Notes: generated from the letters alone by a model not told the origin. Shown: positions 51,333-61,892, counted from the first letter of the stretch. The stretch is DNA of 64,000 nt from Alkalihalobacillus pseudalcaliphilus (GCF_028610675.1 NZ_JAQQWS010000016.1:9588-73587); one strand, 5' to 3'. Numbers and translations: made by a program.

Positions 51333-52787
51333 TTATACTAATTTGTTTAGGCGGGCTATTACAACTTCTTTACCTAATAGTTCGATGGAATCGGCAAGCT
51401 CTGGACCGTGTGTTTGACCTGTTGTAGCCACACGAATTGGCATAAATAACTTTTTCCCTTTATATCCTGTTGCTTTTTGAGTTGCTTTAATTGCACCTTT
51501 GATGTTAGCTGCAACAAATTCATCTAATTTCTCTATTTCTTGTAAAAAGCCACCCATGACTTCTGGCACCTGCTCTTCATCTAGCACAGACTGAGCCTCT
51601 TCATTATACTCAATTTCTGTTTTAAAGAACAACTCTGTTAGCTCAACAATTTCTGCTCCGTAATGAAGTTGTTCTTGATATAAGCTCACAAGACGTTCCA
51701 CCCATCGCGCTTGCTCCGGTGACATCTCTTCTGGTAACCTACCAGCCTTCTGTAAGTGTGGTATGGTCAACGCTAATACACGATCGATATCCGCTTTTTT
51801 CATATACTGATTATTCATCCAAGCTAATTTTCCTGTGTCAAAAACAGCTGGCGACTTTGATACTCGCTCGAGGCTAAACTGTTCCTCTAATTCTTTTAAT
51901 GAGAAAATTTCTTCCTCACCAACAGGCGACCAGCCCAGTAGAGCAAGGAAATTAACAATCGCTTCTGGTAAATACCCTAAATCCTTATATTGTTCAACAA
52001 ACTGAATAATGGACTCATCACGCTTACTCATCTTTTGACGATCAGCATTTAATATTAATGATGCATGAGCAAAAGTAGGGACTTCAAATCCAAACGCTTC
52101 AAAAAGCATCACTTGTCTTGGTGTATTCGATAAATGCTCTTCACCACGGATAACATGGCTAATCTTCATGAAGTGATCATCAATGACAACGGCAAAGTTA
52201 TACATCGGTACACCGTCTTTACGAGCAATAACAAAATCACCAATTCCATCAGATTCAAAAGATACTTCACCACGAACTGAGTCCGAAATCTTAATAACCT
52301 GACCTCCCGGAACACGGAAACGAATAACAGGCTTTAATCCTTTCGCTTCATAAGCTTGTCGTTGTTCCTCTGTTAAATCACGGTCCCGGCCACTATAACG
52401 AGGCATTTCACCACGAGCAAGCTGTGCATCTCGCTCCGCTTGTAACTCCTCCTCCGTCATATAACAGTAGTACGCCTTTCCTTCTTCTAACAGCTTATTA
52501 AGGTGTTGGGTATATACATCCATTCTTTCCATGCTACGGTAAGGACCATAAGGACCACCAACATCAACACTCTCATCCCAGTCTATACCGAGCCATTTCA
52601 TACTATCTAATAATTTCTCCATCGCTGTTTCAACATTACGGGCTTGGTCTGTGTCCTCAATACGCAGAACAAACTTACCGCCTTGATTTTTTGCATATAA
52701 ATAATTAAATAAAGCAGAACGAGCCCCACCAATATGTAAATGTCCAGTCGGACTAGGAGCAAAACGAACACGAACTTCCTTAGTCAT
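51333..52787 (-). CDS. gltX: Glutamyl-tRNA synthetase
   Basis: A 484-residue class I synthetase. HIGH-type motif is APSPTGHLHIGGARSALFNY, and the KMSKS motif appears as RQKMSKRDESI. The catalytic block VLRIEDTDQARN is present. In Bacilli it also misacylates tRNA-Gln, which is then amidated by GatCAB; I assume the non-discriminating form as no glnS is in the window. It is encoded between ispF and the cysE T-box, the standard order. Confidence 0.98.
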   Translation of the reverse strand: MTKEVRVRFAPSPTGHLHIGGARSALFNYLYAKNQGGKFVLRIEDTDQARNVETAMEKLLDSMKWLGIDWDESVDVGGPYGPYRSMERMDVYTQHLNKLLEEGKAYYCYMTEEELQAERDAQLARGEMPRYSGRDRDLTEEQRQAYEAKGLKPVIRFRVPGGQVIKISDSVRGEVSFESDGIGDFVIARKDGVPMYNFAVVIDDHFMKISHVIRGEEHLSNTPRQVMLFEAFGFEVPTFAHASLILNADRQKMSKRDESIIQFVEQYKDLGYLPEAIVNFLALLGWSPVGEEEIFSLKELEEQFSLERVSKSPAVFDTGKLAWMNNQYMKKADIDRVLALTIPHLQKAGRLPEEMSPEQARWVERLVSLYQEQLHYGAEIVELTELFFKTEIEYNEEAQSVLDEEQVPEVMGGFLQEIEKLDEFVAANIKGAIKATQKATGYKGKKLFMPIRVATTGQTHGPELADSIELLGKEVVIARLNKLV

Positions 52788-52866
52788 TCTCTACACTCTC
52801 CGTTTCTGTATCAAGCCTAATCGCTTTTTCACTTTTCTTATTGTAGCACCAACTTAAGGCTGGTCG

Positions 52867-53346
52867 TCAAGACTGTTTTGTTAACAAAATAACCGCTTGT
52901 GACGCAATACCTTCTCCTCTACCCGTGAAACCCAATTTCTCTGTTGTTGTTGCTTTTACATTAATTTGTTCCAAGTCTGCTTCCAGTAAAGTAGCAATTC
53001 TTGTTCTCATTTCTTGTATATGAGGGGCCATTTTCGGCATTTGGGCAATAATTGTACAGTCAAGATTACCTAATACATAGCCTTTATCCTTCACTAATTT
53101 CCAAACATCCATTAATAGCTTTGCTGAATCAGCATCTTTAAATTCTGCTGACGTATCAGGGAAATGCTTCCCAATATCGCCCTCTGCTATCGCACCTAAA
53201 GCAGCATCCGCAATCGTATGTAATAAAACATCGGCATCAGAATGTCCAAGTAGCCCTTTCTCATAAGGAATGGTTATACCTCCTAAGATTAAAGGTCTAC
53301 CTTCCACAAGCTGATGCACATCAAAACCTTGTCCAATTCTGAACAT
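52867..53346 (-). CDS. ispF: 2-C-methyl-D-erythritol 2,4-cyclodiphosphate synthase
   Basis: Fifth enzyme of the MEP isoprenoid pathway, 159 residues. Metal ligands Asp9 and His11 are in IGQGFDVHQL, and LLGHSDADVLLHTIADAALGA and GDIGKHFPDT are conserved. ATTTEKLGFTGRGEGIASQA closes the active site. It follows ispD with one base between stop and start, so the two are co-translated and produce consecutive (steps 3 and 5) enzymes. Confidence 0.98.
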   Translation of the reverse strand: MFRIGQGFDVHQLVEGRPLILGGITIPYEKGLLGHSDADVLLHTIADAALGAIAEGDIGKHFPDTSAEFKDADSAKLLMDVWKLVKDKGYVLGNLDCTIIAQMPKMAPHIQEMRTRIATLLEADLEQINVKATTTEKLGFTGRGEGIASQAVILLTKQS

Positions 53347-53347
53347 G

Positions 53348-54034
53348 CTATTCCCTCACTTCCCTCTCTAGGATCGCCTCTGCAAATAATAAATCCTCTG
53401 GTGTTGTAATCTTAATATTATAATAATCTCCCTCAACAATCGCAACTGGGTGCTTGACCCATTCAACTAAGCTTGCATCATCCGTTCCTATTCGACCTTC
53501 TTGTAATGCTTGTTGATGAGCTTCTTGAATGATGGGTAATTGAAAAGCTTGAGGTGTTTGTACATTCCAAAGCAACCGACGCTCTAACGTTTTGCTCACA
53601 CGTTGCTGATGAACCTCTTTAATCGTTTCTTTCGTTGGAACCGCCAAAATAGCCGCCCCTACTTCTTCGGTTTTAGCGATTAGTTGATGGACATACGCTT
53701 TTTTTACAAACGGTCTTGCTCCATCATGAATGAGTACGATTTTTTCCATATCAATAGCTGCGATGCCTACTCTAACACTATCTTGTCTTTCCGCCCCCCC
53801 TACCAAAATGACTTTGACCTTTTCATAATGAAAATCCCGAACAATCTGTTTCAGTATATCTATTTCATCTTGATGAGCCACGATTATGATCTCTTCACAC
53901 CATTCATCTTCTTCAAAAGCTTTGAGTGTATAAGTAATGAGAGGTTTTCCTTTAAGTTCAATGAATAGCTTATTTCTCCCTGCCTGCATCCGTTTACCTT
54001 GGCCTGCTGCCAACAAAACGAGACTGTATCCCAT
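53348..54034 (-). CDS. ispD: 2-C-methyl-D-erythritol 4-phosphate cytidylyltransferase
   Basis: Third enzyme of the MEP pathway, 228 residues. The CTP-binding loop is LLAAGQGKRMQAGRNKLFI, and the pathway blocks VLIHDGARPFV, VKKAYV and LLWNVQTPQAFQLP are present. The frame continues 20 codons further upstream, but homologues and the GGAG site eight bases upstream favour the ATG at 54034 (MGYSLVLLAAG). It lies downstream of yacL, separated by a terminator. Confidence 0.97.
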   Translation of the reverse strand: MGYSLVLLAAGQGKRMQAGRNKLFIELKGKPLITYTLKAFEEDEWCEEIIIVAHQDEIDILKQIVRDFHYEKVKVILVGGAERQDSVRVGIAAIDMEKIVLIHDGARPFVKKAYVHQLIAKTEEVGAAILAVPTKETIKEVHQQRVSKTLERRLLWNVQTPQAFQLPIIQEAHQQALQEGRIGTDDASLVEWVKHPVAIVEGDYYNIKITTPEDLLFAEAILEREVRE

Positions 54035-54178
54035 GTCGCTCGCTCCATTCCCGTTTCTTATCTGTTTTATTTTAGCACGAATGACCACCATCATGCTTGA
54101 TAAAAGCTTACTCTTGAAGGTTCACTCAGATCAGTATTTTAAATTTCTAGAAACAGACTGTAAAAATAAATGCTGACT

Positions 54179-54224
54179 AAAAAAAGTAGATGAGAAATAG
54201 CCTTTGGGCTTTCCATCTACTTTT
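54179..54224 (-). terminator. Terminator after yacL
   Basis: AAAAGTAGATG (54182-54192) and CATCTACTTTT (54214-54224) form an 11-bp stem with an AGCC/GGCT inner pair, followed by about seven T on the minus strand. Confidence 0.88.
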
Positions 54225-54267
54225 CTCCTTGTATGGATGATATAATAGCTCACTCTTAGAGTTAAGA

Positions 54268-55344
54268 TTATAATGCCTTTTCTAACGCTTTCGGTTTGGC
54301 AAAAATCATACGTCCCGCGCTTGTTTGTAGAACACTTGTCACAATTACATCAATATGTTTATTAATATAATCACGTCCACCTTCCACAACAATCATCGTT
54401 CCATCATCTAAATAGGCGACACCTTGATGGTGCTCCTTACCATCCTTAATCACTTGGACATTCATTTCTTCACCGGGTAACACAACCGGTTTAACCGCAT
54501 TGGCCAAATCATTAATGTTTAAAACCGCGACACCTTGAAGCTCACACACTTTATTTAAATTAAAATCATTGGTTACAACGACACCAGATGTTAATTTAGC
54601 TAACTTAACAAGCTTACTATCTACCTCTTGCACCTCTTCAAAGTCACCTTCGTAAATTTCAACATTCACCGGTAACTCTTTTTGAATCTTATTTAATATA
54701 TCTAAACCTCTACGACCTCGATTTCGTTTTAACACATCGGAAGAGTCAGCAATGTGCTGCAATTCCTCTAAAACAAAACCAGGAATTACCAATGTCCCTT
54801 CTAGAAAACGCGTCTTACAAATATCGGCTATCCGACCATCAATAATGACACTCGTATCTAAAATCTTGAGATCAGAGTCCTTATTCACATCATCTTTATT
54901 CTTTTCACGACCTAACTGCTTCGTAACCGTAAATACTTGGATAAGCTCATCCCGCTTTTTAAAACCAATTTGAAAACCAAGATACCCTAATAAGAGAGTA
55001 AGAAAAATCGGTAATATTGAACTAACAAACCCAAAATCAAAGGCATTTAATGGAATTAAAAAGGCAACTATAAGACCAATAATTAAACCCATCGTTCCAA
55101 AAAGTACGTCCGTTACTGGTGCTTTTAAGATCGCTTCTTCTAGCAGCTTAATGAGACGAACAAAATAATCAGCTACCAATAAACTAAGAAAATATAATAG
55201 CAAACCACCCATAACTACTCCGACATATGGAGATAATAACCAATTCGTCTCTACCCCTATTAATTGAATTAACTCAGGCATATAAATGAATCCTAATGTC
55301 CCTCCAATTAATATAAAACATAATTGTATAATCCGTTTAAGCAA
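54268..55344 (-). CDS. yacL: Membrane-anchored PIN/TRAM-domain protein YacL
   Basis: A 358-residue protein with four N-terminal membrane helices (about 5-25, 40-60, 80-100, 108-128). A PIN nuclease domain follows, with acidic residues in ILDTSVIIDGRIADI, LEELQHIADSSD and VVVTNDFNLNKV, and a TRAM domain closes it (LPGEEMNVQVIKDG and VAYLDDGTMIVVEGG). Its function in Bacillus is not established; an RNA target is inferred from PIN plus TRAM. It lies between disA and ispD, as in B. subtilis. Confidence 0.95.
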   Translation of the reverse strand: MLKRIIQLCFILIGGTLGFIYMPELIQLIGVETNWLLSPYVGVVMGGLLLYFLSLLVADYFVRLIKLLEEAILKAPVTDVLFGTMGLIIGLIVAFLIPLNAFDFGFVSSILPIFLTLLLGYLGFQIGFKKRDELIQVFTVTKQLGREKNKDDVNKDSDLKILDTSVIIDGRIADICKTRFLEGTLVIPGFVLEELQHIADSSDVLKRNRGRRGLDILNKIQKELPVNVEIYEGDFEEVQEVDSKLVKLAKLTSGVVVTNDFNLNKVCELQGVAVLNINDLANAVKPVVLPGEEMNVQVIKDGKEHHQGVAYLDDGTMIVVEGGRDYINKHIDVIVTSVLQTSAGRMIFAKPKALEKAL

Positions 55345-55491
55345 TGCTATTTCACCTCCTTGCCTTTATTATAGACAAGTTTTCAAAATCAAAACCTAGC
55401 AAACTCTATTTCACATAAAATTCCATTATTAAGCGTCAATTTCACCTTTTTTCAACACGCTTTTGTCGAAAATTTAGAAGAAAGGAGCTAC

Positions 55492-56565
55492 CTAGATATG
55501 TCGGTCAACAAAAAGCTGCTCTTGGATACGGTTCAAACCATTTTTAATCATTTTAGCTCGAGCTTCACCAATCCCATCCACCTCATCTAATTCATCAATA
55601 CTTGCAAACATAATATGGGCAAGATCACCGTACTTTTCAATTAGATTCTCAATAATTAAATTAGGTAAGCGTGGAATTCGATGAAGTATTCGATAACCTC
55701 TTGGCATAACTGATTGATCTTGTACATTCGTCATGCGACTATACCCTAAAATCTTGACGATTTCATTGTCATCTAATAACTCGGGCGACTCACTTTTTGT
55801 TAATTCACGTAAGGTCTCATAGACATCCGTTTTCTTTTCCTTGACATAATCTTTTAGCAAGTAAATAGCCTCTTTTTCAATATTTGAAACCAGCTCATTT
55901 AATTGCATCGTTATGAGACGACCTTCATCCCCAAGTTCGTTGACATAATTAATAATTTCGCGCTTAATACGCAATACCATTTGCACGCGATGAATAACTT
56001 GGATTACCTCTTGAAACGTGACAAGCTGTTCAAATTCTAGTGCGCCAAGGTTTGTTACCCCTTGATCTAAGACAACTTTATACTTTTCTAACGTTTGCAC
56101 CGCTTGATTCGCTTTAGTTAAGATTACACCGATATCTTTGAGTGCATAACGGTTCTCCCCTTGATACAAGGTAATGACATTTCGGCGTTGAGAGATCGAG
56201 ATAACCAAGTTGCCTGTTTGTTTCGCCACACGCTCTGCAGTCCGGTGCCTAATCCCTGTTTCGTTGGATTCAATTCCATTATTAGGTACTAGCTGTGTAT
56301 TGGCATATAAAATTCTCGTTCCATCTTCATTTAAAATAATCGCCCCATCCATTTTTGCTAATTCATATAGATAAGCCGGTGAGAAATCACAGTTAATAAA
56401 AAAGCCACCGTCAACAATATTCATCATTTCATTGTTGTAACCGAGCACGATTAATCCACCTGTATTTGCTCTTAAAACATTATCAATTCCTGCTCGTAAT
56501 GCTGTTCCTGGTGACACTAACCTTAATACGTCTTGAATAAAATTACTCTTTTTACGTTCATCCAT
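55492..56565 (-). CDS. disA: DNA integrity scanning protein, diadenylate cyclase
   Basis: Makes c-di-AMP from two ATP and halts sporulation when it meets branched DNA. The 357-residue protein has the DAC domain with the DGA motif at residues 73-75 and RHR at 106-108, a middle helical spine, and a C-terminal DNA-binding helix-hairpin-helix (DELDEVDGIGEARAKMIKNG). All catalytic motifs are intact. It follows radA by seven bases; RadA and DisA act together in recombination control. Confidence 0.98.
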   Translation of the reverse strand: MDERKKSNFIQDVLRLVSPGTALRAGIDNVLRANTGGLIVLGYNNEMMNIVDGGFFINCDFSPAYLYELAKMDGAIILNEDGTRILYANTQLVPNNGIESNETGIRHRTAERVAKQTGNLVISISQRRNVITLYQGENRYALKDIGVILTKANQAVQTLEKYKVVLDQGVTNLGALEFEQLVTFQEVIQVIHRVQMVLRIKREIINYVNELGDEGRLITMQLNELVSNIEKEAIYLLKDYVKEKKTDVYETLRELTKSESPELLDDNEIVKILGYSRMTNVQDQSVMPRGYRILHRIPRLPNLIIENLIEKYGDLAHIMFASIDELDEVDGIGEARAKMIKNGLNRIQEQLFVDRHI

Positions 56566-56572
56566 TTCTCTA

Positions 56573-57946
56573 TTACCCTCCTAACACCGTATCCAATGCT
56601 TCCTCTAAGCTAGAAACACCAACCACTTCGATCCCCTTTGGAAATGTCCAACCACCGATATTTTTCTCAGGAATAATAACTCTTTTAAAGCCTAGTTTAG
56701 CAGCTTCGTTGACTCTTTGTTCAATTCGAGCTACTCTTCTTATTTCACCAGTTAAACCAATTTCACCGATGGCGACATCCATTGGATTGGTCACTTGATT
56801 TCTAAAGCTTGAAGCAATGCTTATAGCCACCGCTAAATCTACGGCTGGCTCATCTAATCGTATGCCCCCTGCGACATTTAAATAGGCGTCTTGGTTTTGT
56901 AATAATAAGCCGACTCGCTTTTCTAATACAGCCATTAATAAGGAGACTCGATTATGGTCAATTCCCGTTGCCATTCTTCTAGGATTCCCAAAACTAGTTG
57001 GACTGATTAGCGCTTGTAGCTCAACCAATACCGGACGAGTCCCTTCCATTGATGCAACTACAATGGAACCTGCCACACCTTGTGAACGTTCTTCAAGAAA
57101 GATTTCTGAAGGGTTTAACACCTCTTCAAGACCTAGCTCTTTCATTTCAAAAATGCCCATTTCATTCGTCGATCCAAAACGATTTTTGACCGCTCGTAAT
57201 ATTCGATATGTATGATGTCTCTCCCCTTCAAAATAAAGAACAGAATCAACCATATGCTCAAGTAATTTGGGCCCAGCAATTGAACCTTGCTTTGTTACAT
57301 GACCGACGATAAAAATGGACACACCTTTTGTCTTAGCTATTTTCATAAATGTTGCTGTACATTCTCGAACTTGTGCAACACTACCCGGAGCAGAGGAAAT
57401 TTCGTCTTGATATACCGTTTGAATGGAATCAATAATCACTAATACTGGATTAACTTCATCTATAGCTTGCTCGATGAGACTAATATCAGTTTCTGCTAAA
57501 ACAAACAACTCATCATTGCTTAAATGTAACCTATCGGCCCGAAGTTTCGTTTGCTTCACGGACTCTTCACCTGAAATATAAAGGACACGTTGCTTCTCGG
57601 CAGCAAGCTTTGATGAAAGTTGTAAAAGTAGCGTTGATTTACCAATACCCGGGTCACCACCAACTAAAACAAGTGAGCCAGGTACAACGCCACCACCAAG
57701 TACTCGATTTAGCTCCACCATAGTCGTATTTATTCTCGGTTCCTTCTCACTTTCAACCTTCATAATCGATTGTGGTTTGGCCACTCCCTGTGTCGAGGTT
57801 ACATACCCTCTACTTGAGGCCTTGACTGCTTGCTCAAATTCTTCCACCATCGTATTCCAACCCTGACAACCAGGGCACTTCCCCATCCATTTAGCTGATT
57901 CATATCCACATTCTTGACAAACAAACTTGGTCTTTTTTTTCGCCAC
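56573..57946 (-). CDS. radA: DNA repair protein RadA (Sms)
   Basis: A 457-residue RecA-like helicase promoting branch migration. An N-terminal zinc finger uses Cys10, Cys13, Cys24 and Cys27. The Walker A motif is GGDPGIGKST, the RadA-specific KNRFG motif is in RAVKNRFGSTNEMG, and the C-terminal Lon-like domain contains IGEIGLTGEIRRVARIEQRV. It is separated from clpC by 403 bases with a terminator, so it may have its own promoter. It is encoded just before disA. Confidence 0.98.
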   Translation of the reverse strand: MAKKKTKFVCQECGYESAKWMGKCPGCQGWNTMVEEFEQAVKASSRGYVTSTQGVAKPQSIMKVESEKEPRINTTMVELNRVLGGGVVPGSLVLVGGDPGIGKSTLLLQLSSKLAAEKQRVLYISGEESVKQTKLRADRLHLSNDELFVLAETDISLIEQAIDEVNPVLVIIDSIQTVYQDEISSAPGSVAQVRECTATFMKIAKTKGVSIFIVGHVTKQGSIAGPKLLEHMVDSVLYFEGERHHTYRILRAVKNRFGSTNEMGIFEMKELGLEEVLNPSEIFLEERSQGVAGSIVVASMEGTRPVLVELQALISPTSFGNPRRMATGIDHNRVSLLMAVLEKRVGLLLQNQDAYLNVAGGIRLDEPAVDLAVAISIASSFRNQVTNPMDVAIGEIGLTGEIRRVARIEQRVNEAAKLGFKRVIIPEKNIGGWTFPKGIEVVGVSSLEEALDTVLGG

Positions 57947-58281
57947 CTAACCTACCTACTTCCTTGAAACATTCTTGCTTATATTGTAGCAAAAATCAGC
58001 TATAAAAGTTGGAATTATGATCCTATGTTTATACTCTTATTAGAATGACCCTCTAGCATGAAAATTAAGCATTGATTTTGGATGAAAGTATACTTAGTAT
58101 GACGTGGAGATATAACTTTCGCCTATGTTATTGCCTTGTTTTTCGTTTTGTACGTTTTTTCACTCTCTTTTTCAGATCGAAAATCCGGCATTCCGCATAT
58201 TTTAACGCGTTACTAATGGCATGGACATAACCTACTTTATATAATTTTCTTCTATATCTTGACTACCTTTTATTGTATGGT
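57947..58281 (-). other. clpC-radA spacer
   Basis: No gene. A candidate promoter on the minus strand is TTATAT (58115-58110) and TATACT (58092-58087), 17 bases apart, with a poor -35. In B. subtilis radA-disA also has a sigma-M promoter, but I found no convincing match to it here. Confidence 0.3.
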
Positions 58282-58312
58282 AAAAAGCCAGGAGTTTATG
58301 ACAACTCCTGGC
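58282..58312 (-). terminator. Terminator of the ctsR-mcsA-mcsB-clpC operon
   Basis: GCCAGGAGTT (58287-58296) and AACTCCTGGC (58303-58312) form a perfect 10-bp stem with a six-base loop, followed on the minus strand by five T. It lies 38 bases after the clpC stop. Confidence 0.93.
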
Positions 58313-58349
58313 CCTTCAAAGAAAATGTTACTAGCTCTCTTAAAAAGAC

Positions 58350-60797
58350 CTAGTTTTTAACTTTCGTATCTTCTTTAGCAACAACATATAATTCATCATC
58401 TTTTACATCAATGACCGCTCTTTGTCCCTTTGAAATCGTACCCTTTAACAACTCTTCAGATAACCGATCCTCCACTTGCTTTTGCAAAGCACGGCGTAAT
58501 GGTCTTGCTCCATACTCTGGATCATAACCAATATCAGTAATTTTATCTAATGCCTTCTCCGTTAACTCTAAGTCAATTCCTTGCTCATAAAGACGCTTCT
58601 TTAACTGCTCTGCCATTAAATTCGTAATTTCACGAACATGCTTCTTCTCAAGTGAGTGGAAAACAATAATTTCATCGATACGATTTAAAAATTCTGGGCG
58701 GAAGCTACGTTTTAACTCGCTCATAACTTTATCTTTCATATCTTTATATTCTTGACCTTCACTTTCAATAGCGAAACCTAAATATTTGTTTCGTTTTAAA
58801 GCACTCGCCCCAACATTAGATGTCATGATAATAGCTGTATTACGAAAATCAACCGTACGCCCTTTTGAATCGGTTAAACGTCCATCCTCAAGCACTTGAA
58901 GTAAAATGTTAAAGACTTCTGGATGTGCTTTTTCAATTTCATCTAATAAAATCACTGAATATGGTTTACGACGTACCTTCTCTGTTAATTGTCCGCCTTC
59001 TTCATGACCGACATATCCAGGAGGAGAACCTACTAGGCGACTCGTCGCATGCTTTTCCATATACTCTGACATATCAATTCGAATAACCGAGTCTTCATCA
59101 CCAAATAACGTTTCAGCTACCGCTCTTGCTAATTCGGTTTTACCAACACCCGTAGGCCCTAAGAATATAAAAGAACCAATTGGACGCTTCGGATCCTTCA
59201 AGCCTGCACGAGCACGGCGTACCGCTTTGGAGATTGATACGACCGCCTCTTCTTGGCCAACGACACGACCGTGAAGAATCTCTTCCATACGTAATAGACG
59301 ATCCGTTTCTTCCTCTGCTAATTTCGAAACAGGTACTCCCGTCCAGCTTGCTACAACTTGGGCAATATCATCAACGACCACTTCTGTGTTTTCTTGACCT
59401 TGTTTTTTCTTCCACTCATTCTTCATTTCATCTACATCTTCACGCAGACGCTGTTCTGAATCACGTAATGATGCTGCTTTTTCAAATTCTTGGCTTTGTA
59501 CAGCTGCATCTTTTTCTTTCCTTGTCTCTTCCAGCTTTTGTTCAAGTTCTTTTAAGTTCGGTGGAGCTGTATAGGAACGAAGACGAACTTTAGAAGCTGC
59601 TTCATCAATTAAATCAATCGCTTTATCTGGTAAAAAACGATCGGTAATATATCGATCTGATAGTTTCACGGCTTCAGAGATGGCATCATCTGTAATCGTA
59701 ACGCGATGATGAGCTTCATAACGATCACGCAGGCCATGGAGAATCTGAATAGACTCTTCTAATGTTGGCTCATTGACTTGTATAGGCTGGAACCTACGCT
59801 CTAATGCCGCATCCTTTTCAATATACTTACGGTATTCATCTAATGTGGTCGCTCCAATACATTGAAGCTCCCCACGTGCTAATGACGGCTTTAAGATATT
59901 TGAAGCATCAATCGCCCCTTCAGCTCCACCTGCACCAATTAACGTGTGTAATTCATCAATGAATAAAATAACATTGCCTGCTTGGCGAATTTCATCCATA
60001 ACCTTTTTTAAACGGTCCTCAAATTCACCACGATATTTAGTTCCAGCAACAACTGTTCCCATATCTAATGTCATAACTCTTTTATTTCGAAGTGTTTCCG
60101 GTACCTCATTCGCAATAATCGCTTGTGCTAATCCTTCAGCTATTGCTGTTTTACCAACACCTGGCTCACCAATTAAGACAGGGTTATTTTTTGTACGCCT
60201 ACTTAAAACTTGAATAACACGCTCAATTTCCTTACTACGACCTATAACAGGGTCAAGTGCTTCCTCACGGGCAATCGCAGTTAAATCACGAGCTAAGCTG
60301 TCTAAAGTCGGTGTGCTAGCATGGCTTGCTGCTCCACTTTGTTGTGCAGAGCTACCGACTTCATTACTCCCTAATAATTGCAACACTTGCTGACGAGCTT
60401 TATTTAAACTAACTCCGAGATTATTCAAGACTCGAGCGGCTACACCTTCACCTTCACGAATTAAACCAAGCAAGATATGTTCGGTACCTACATAGGAGTG
60501 ACCAAGCTTACGTGCTTCATCCATGGATAATTCAATGACCTTTTTTGCACGCGGTGTATAATGAATAGTTTTAGATCCTTCTTGGCCTTTACCAATAAGC
60601 GTTTCCACTTCTTTTTGGATTTTCTCAGAGCCTAAGCCTAATGCCTGTAAAGCTTTCGCTGCAATTCCTTCACCTTCTCGGATTAAACCTAAAAGAATAT
60701 GCTCTGTTCCTATATTATTATGTCCTAAGCGAATTGCTTCTTCCTGTGCCAAAGCTAATACCTTTTGTGCTCGTTCTGTAAAACGTCCAAACATCAT
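58350..60797 (-). CDS. clpC: ATP-dependent Clp protease ATP-binding subunit ClpC
   Basis: An 815-residue AAA+ unfoldase that feeds proteins to ClpP. The N-domain has two repeats (each with GTEHILLGLIREGEG). Two AAA+ modules follow: D1 with GEPGVGKTAIAEGL and D2 with GPTGVGKTELARAV. Between them is the coiled-coil M-domain with an UVR-like part (SQEFEKAASLRDSEQRL), which docks adaptors such as MecA and McsB. The ATG has GGAGG nine bases upstream. It closes the CtsR-regulated operon. Confidence 0.98.
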   Translation of the reverse strand: MMFGRFTERAQKVLALAQEEAIRLGHNNIGTEHILLGLIREGEGIAAKALQALGLGSEKIQKEVETLIGKGQEGSKTIHYTPRAKKVIELSMDEARKLGHSYVGTEHILLGLIREGEGVAARVLNNLGVSLNKARQQVLQLLGSNEVGSSAQQSGAASHASTPTLDSLARDLTAIAREEALDPVIGRSKEIERVIQVLSRRTKNNPVLIGEPGVGKTAIAEGLAQAIIANEVPETLRNKRVMTLDMGTVVAGTKYRGEFEDRLKKVMDEIRQAGNVILFIDELHTLIGAGGAEGAIDASNILKPSLARGELQCIGATTLDEYRKYIEKDAALERRFQPIQVNEPTLEESIQILHGLRDRYEAHHRVTITDDAISEAVKLSDRYITDRFLPDKAIDLIDEAASKVRLRSYTAPPNLKELEQKLEETRKEKDAAVQSQEFEKAASLRDSEQRLREDVDEMKNEWKKKQGQENTEVVVDDIAQVVASWTGVPVSKLAEEETDRLLRMEEILHGRVVGQEEAVVSISKAVRRARAGLKDPKRPIGSFIFLGPTGVGKTELARAVAETLFGDEDSVIRIDMSEYMEKHATSRLVGSPPGYVGHEEGGQLTEKVRRKPYSVILLDEIEKAHPEVFNILLQVLEDGRLTDSKGRTVDFRNTAIIMTSNVGASALKRNKYLGFAIESEGQEYKDMKDKVMSELKRSFRPEFLNRIDEIIVFHSLEKKHVREITNLMAEQLKKRLYEQGIDLELTEKALDKITDIGYDPEYGARPLRRALQKQVEDRLSEELLKGTISKGQRAVIDVKDDELYVVAKEDTKVKN

Positions 60798-60815
60798 AGA
60801 CGCCCACCTCCATCA

Positions 60816-61892
60816 TTAGTTATCTGTCTTCTCCTCTAATTGCAAGCGCTCACGTATTAACGCAGCTCTTCTTTCATCACGCTGGTCAGCGTTCAGCACA
60901 TCTCCAGCAAATTGCTGCAAAAATCCCGGCTGTGTTAAAATCATTAATTCATTAAGGATATTCCCTGATATTCCTTTTATTAACCCTAAATCAATACCTA
61001 AGCGAACATCTGATAAGCGTTGAGTTGCTTCTTTGGATTCTATGACCCTACTGTGAGCCAAAATACCATATGAACGATATACTCGGTCTTCAAGTTGAAG
61101 CTTTGAATTTTCCAATAAGTACTCTCTAGCTGCCTTTTCTTGTTGAATAAGTTGGAGAACTACACCTCTTAAATCCTCCACAATATCTTTTTCAGATTTT
61201 CCTAAAGTTAACTGGTTAGATACTTGAAATAGGTTACCTAATGCTTCGCTACCTTCACCGTAAATTCCTCTAACAACTAATCCTAATTGATTAATTGCAG
61301 GTAAAATCCGATTTAATTGTTGGGTCATCGCAAGTGCTGGTAAGTGCATCATAACCGATGCCCGTAAGCCCGTTCCAACATTTGTGGGACAACTCGTTAA
61401 ATACCCCCGCTTTTCATCAAAGGCATAAGTGAGGTGTTCTTCAATCCAATCATCTATTTCACCGGCAGTTTCCAACCCATTTATTAATTGAAAGCCCGGA
61501 AATAAGCATTGAATGCGAAGATGGTCCTCTTCATTTAACATAATACTTATAGATTCATCCTCACTTAATAATACGGCACCAAACTTAGATTGTTCCGCCA
61601 AATTTGGACTTATTAAATGCTTCTCAACTAACACCCTTTTTTCATTAACCCTCATATCTTCCATTAACAAAAGCTCTAATGGCTTAACACTTTCGGGCCT
61701 CTTATCTTTTAACGCCTCATCAACATGCTTAACTATAGCTTGAGATTCCTCAGTAGAAGCTAAAAGGGGGAACTTAAATTGCTTTATATTACGAGCAAGA
61801 CGAATTCGACTACTTAATACAATCTCTGATTCCACGCCATCCTCTTTCATCCAAGGGCTGATGGCCTCTGATATAAATCGTTCTAAAGACAT
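60816..61892 (-). CDS. mcsB: Protein arginine kinase McsB
   Basis: A 358-residue kinase that phosphorylates arginines, marking proteins for ClpCP and inactivating CtsR. The guanidino-kinase fold has the catalytic Cys168 in SCPTNVGTGLRASVMMHLPAL and the acidic residues of the guanidino site. The allosteric phosphoarginine patch is in QRDERRAALIRERL. The longest frame starts eight codons upstream inside mcsA. GGAGG nine bases before the ATG at 61892, one base after the mcsA stop, fixes the start. Confidence 0.97.
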   Translation of the reverse strand: MSLERFISEAISPWMKEDGVESEIVLSSRIRLARNIKQFKFPLLASTEESQAIVKHVDEALKDKRPESVKPLELLLMEDMRVNEKRVLVEKHLISPNLAEQSKFGAVLLSEDESISIMLNEEDHLRIQCLFPGFQLINGLETAGEIDDWIEEHLTYAFDEKRGYLTSCPTNVGTGLRASVMMHLPALAMTQQLNRILPAINQLGLVVRGIYGEGSEALGNLFQVSNQLTLGKSEKDIVEDLRGVVLQLIQQEKAAREYLLENSKLQLEDRVYRSYGILAHSRVIESKEATQRLSDVRLGIDLGLIKGISGNILNELMILTQPGFLQQFAGDVLNADQRDERRAALIRERLQLEEKTDN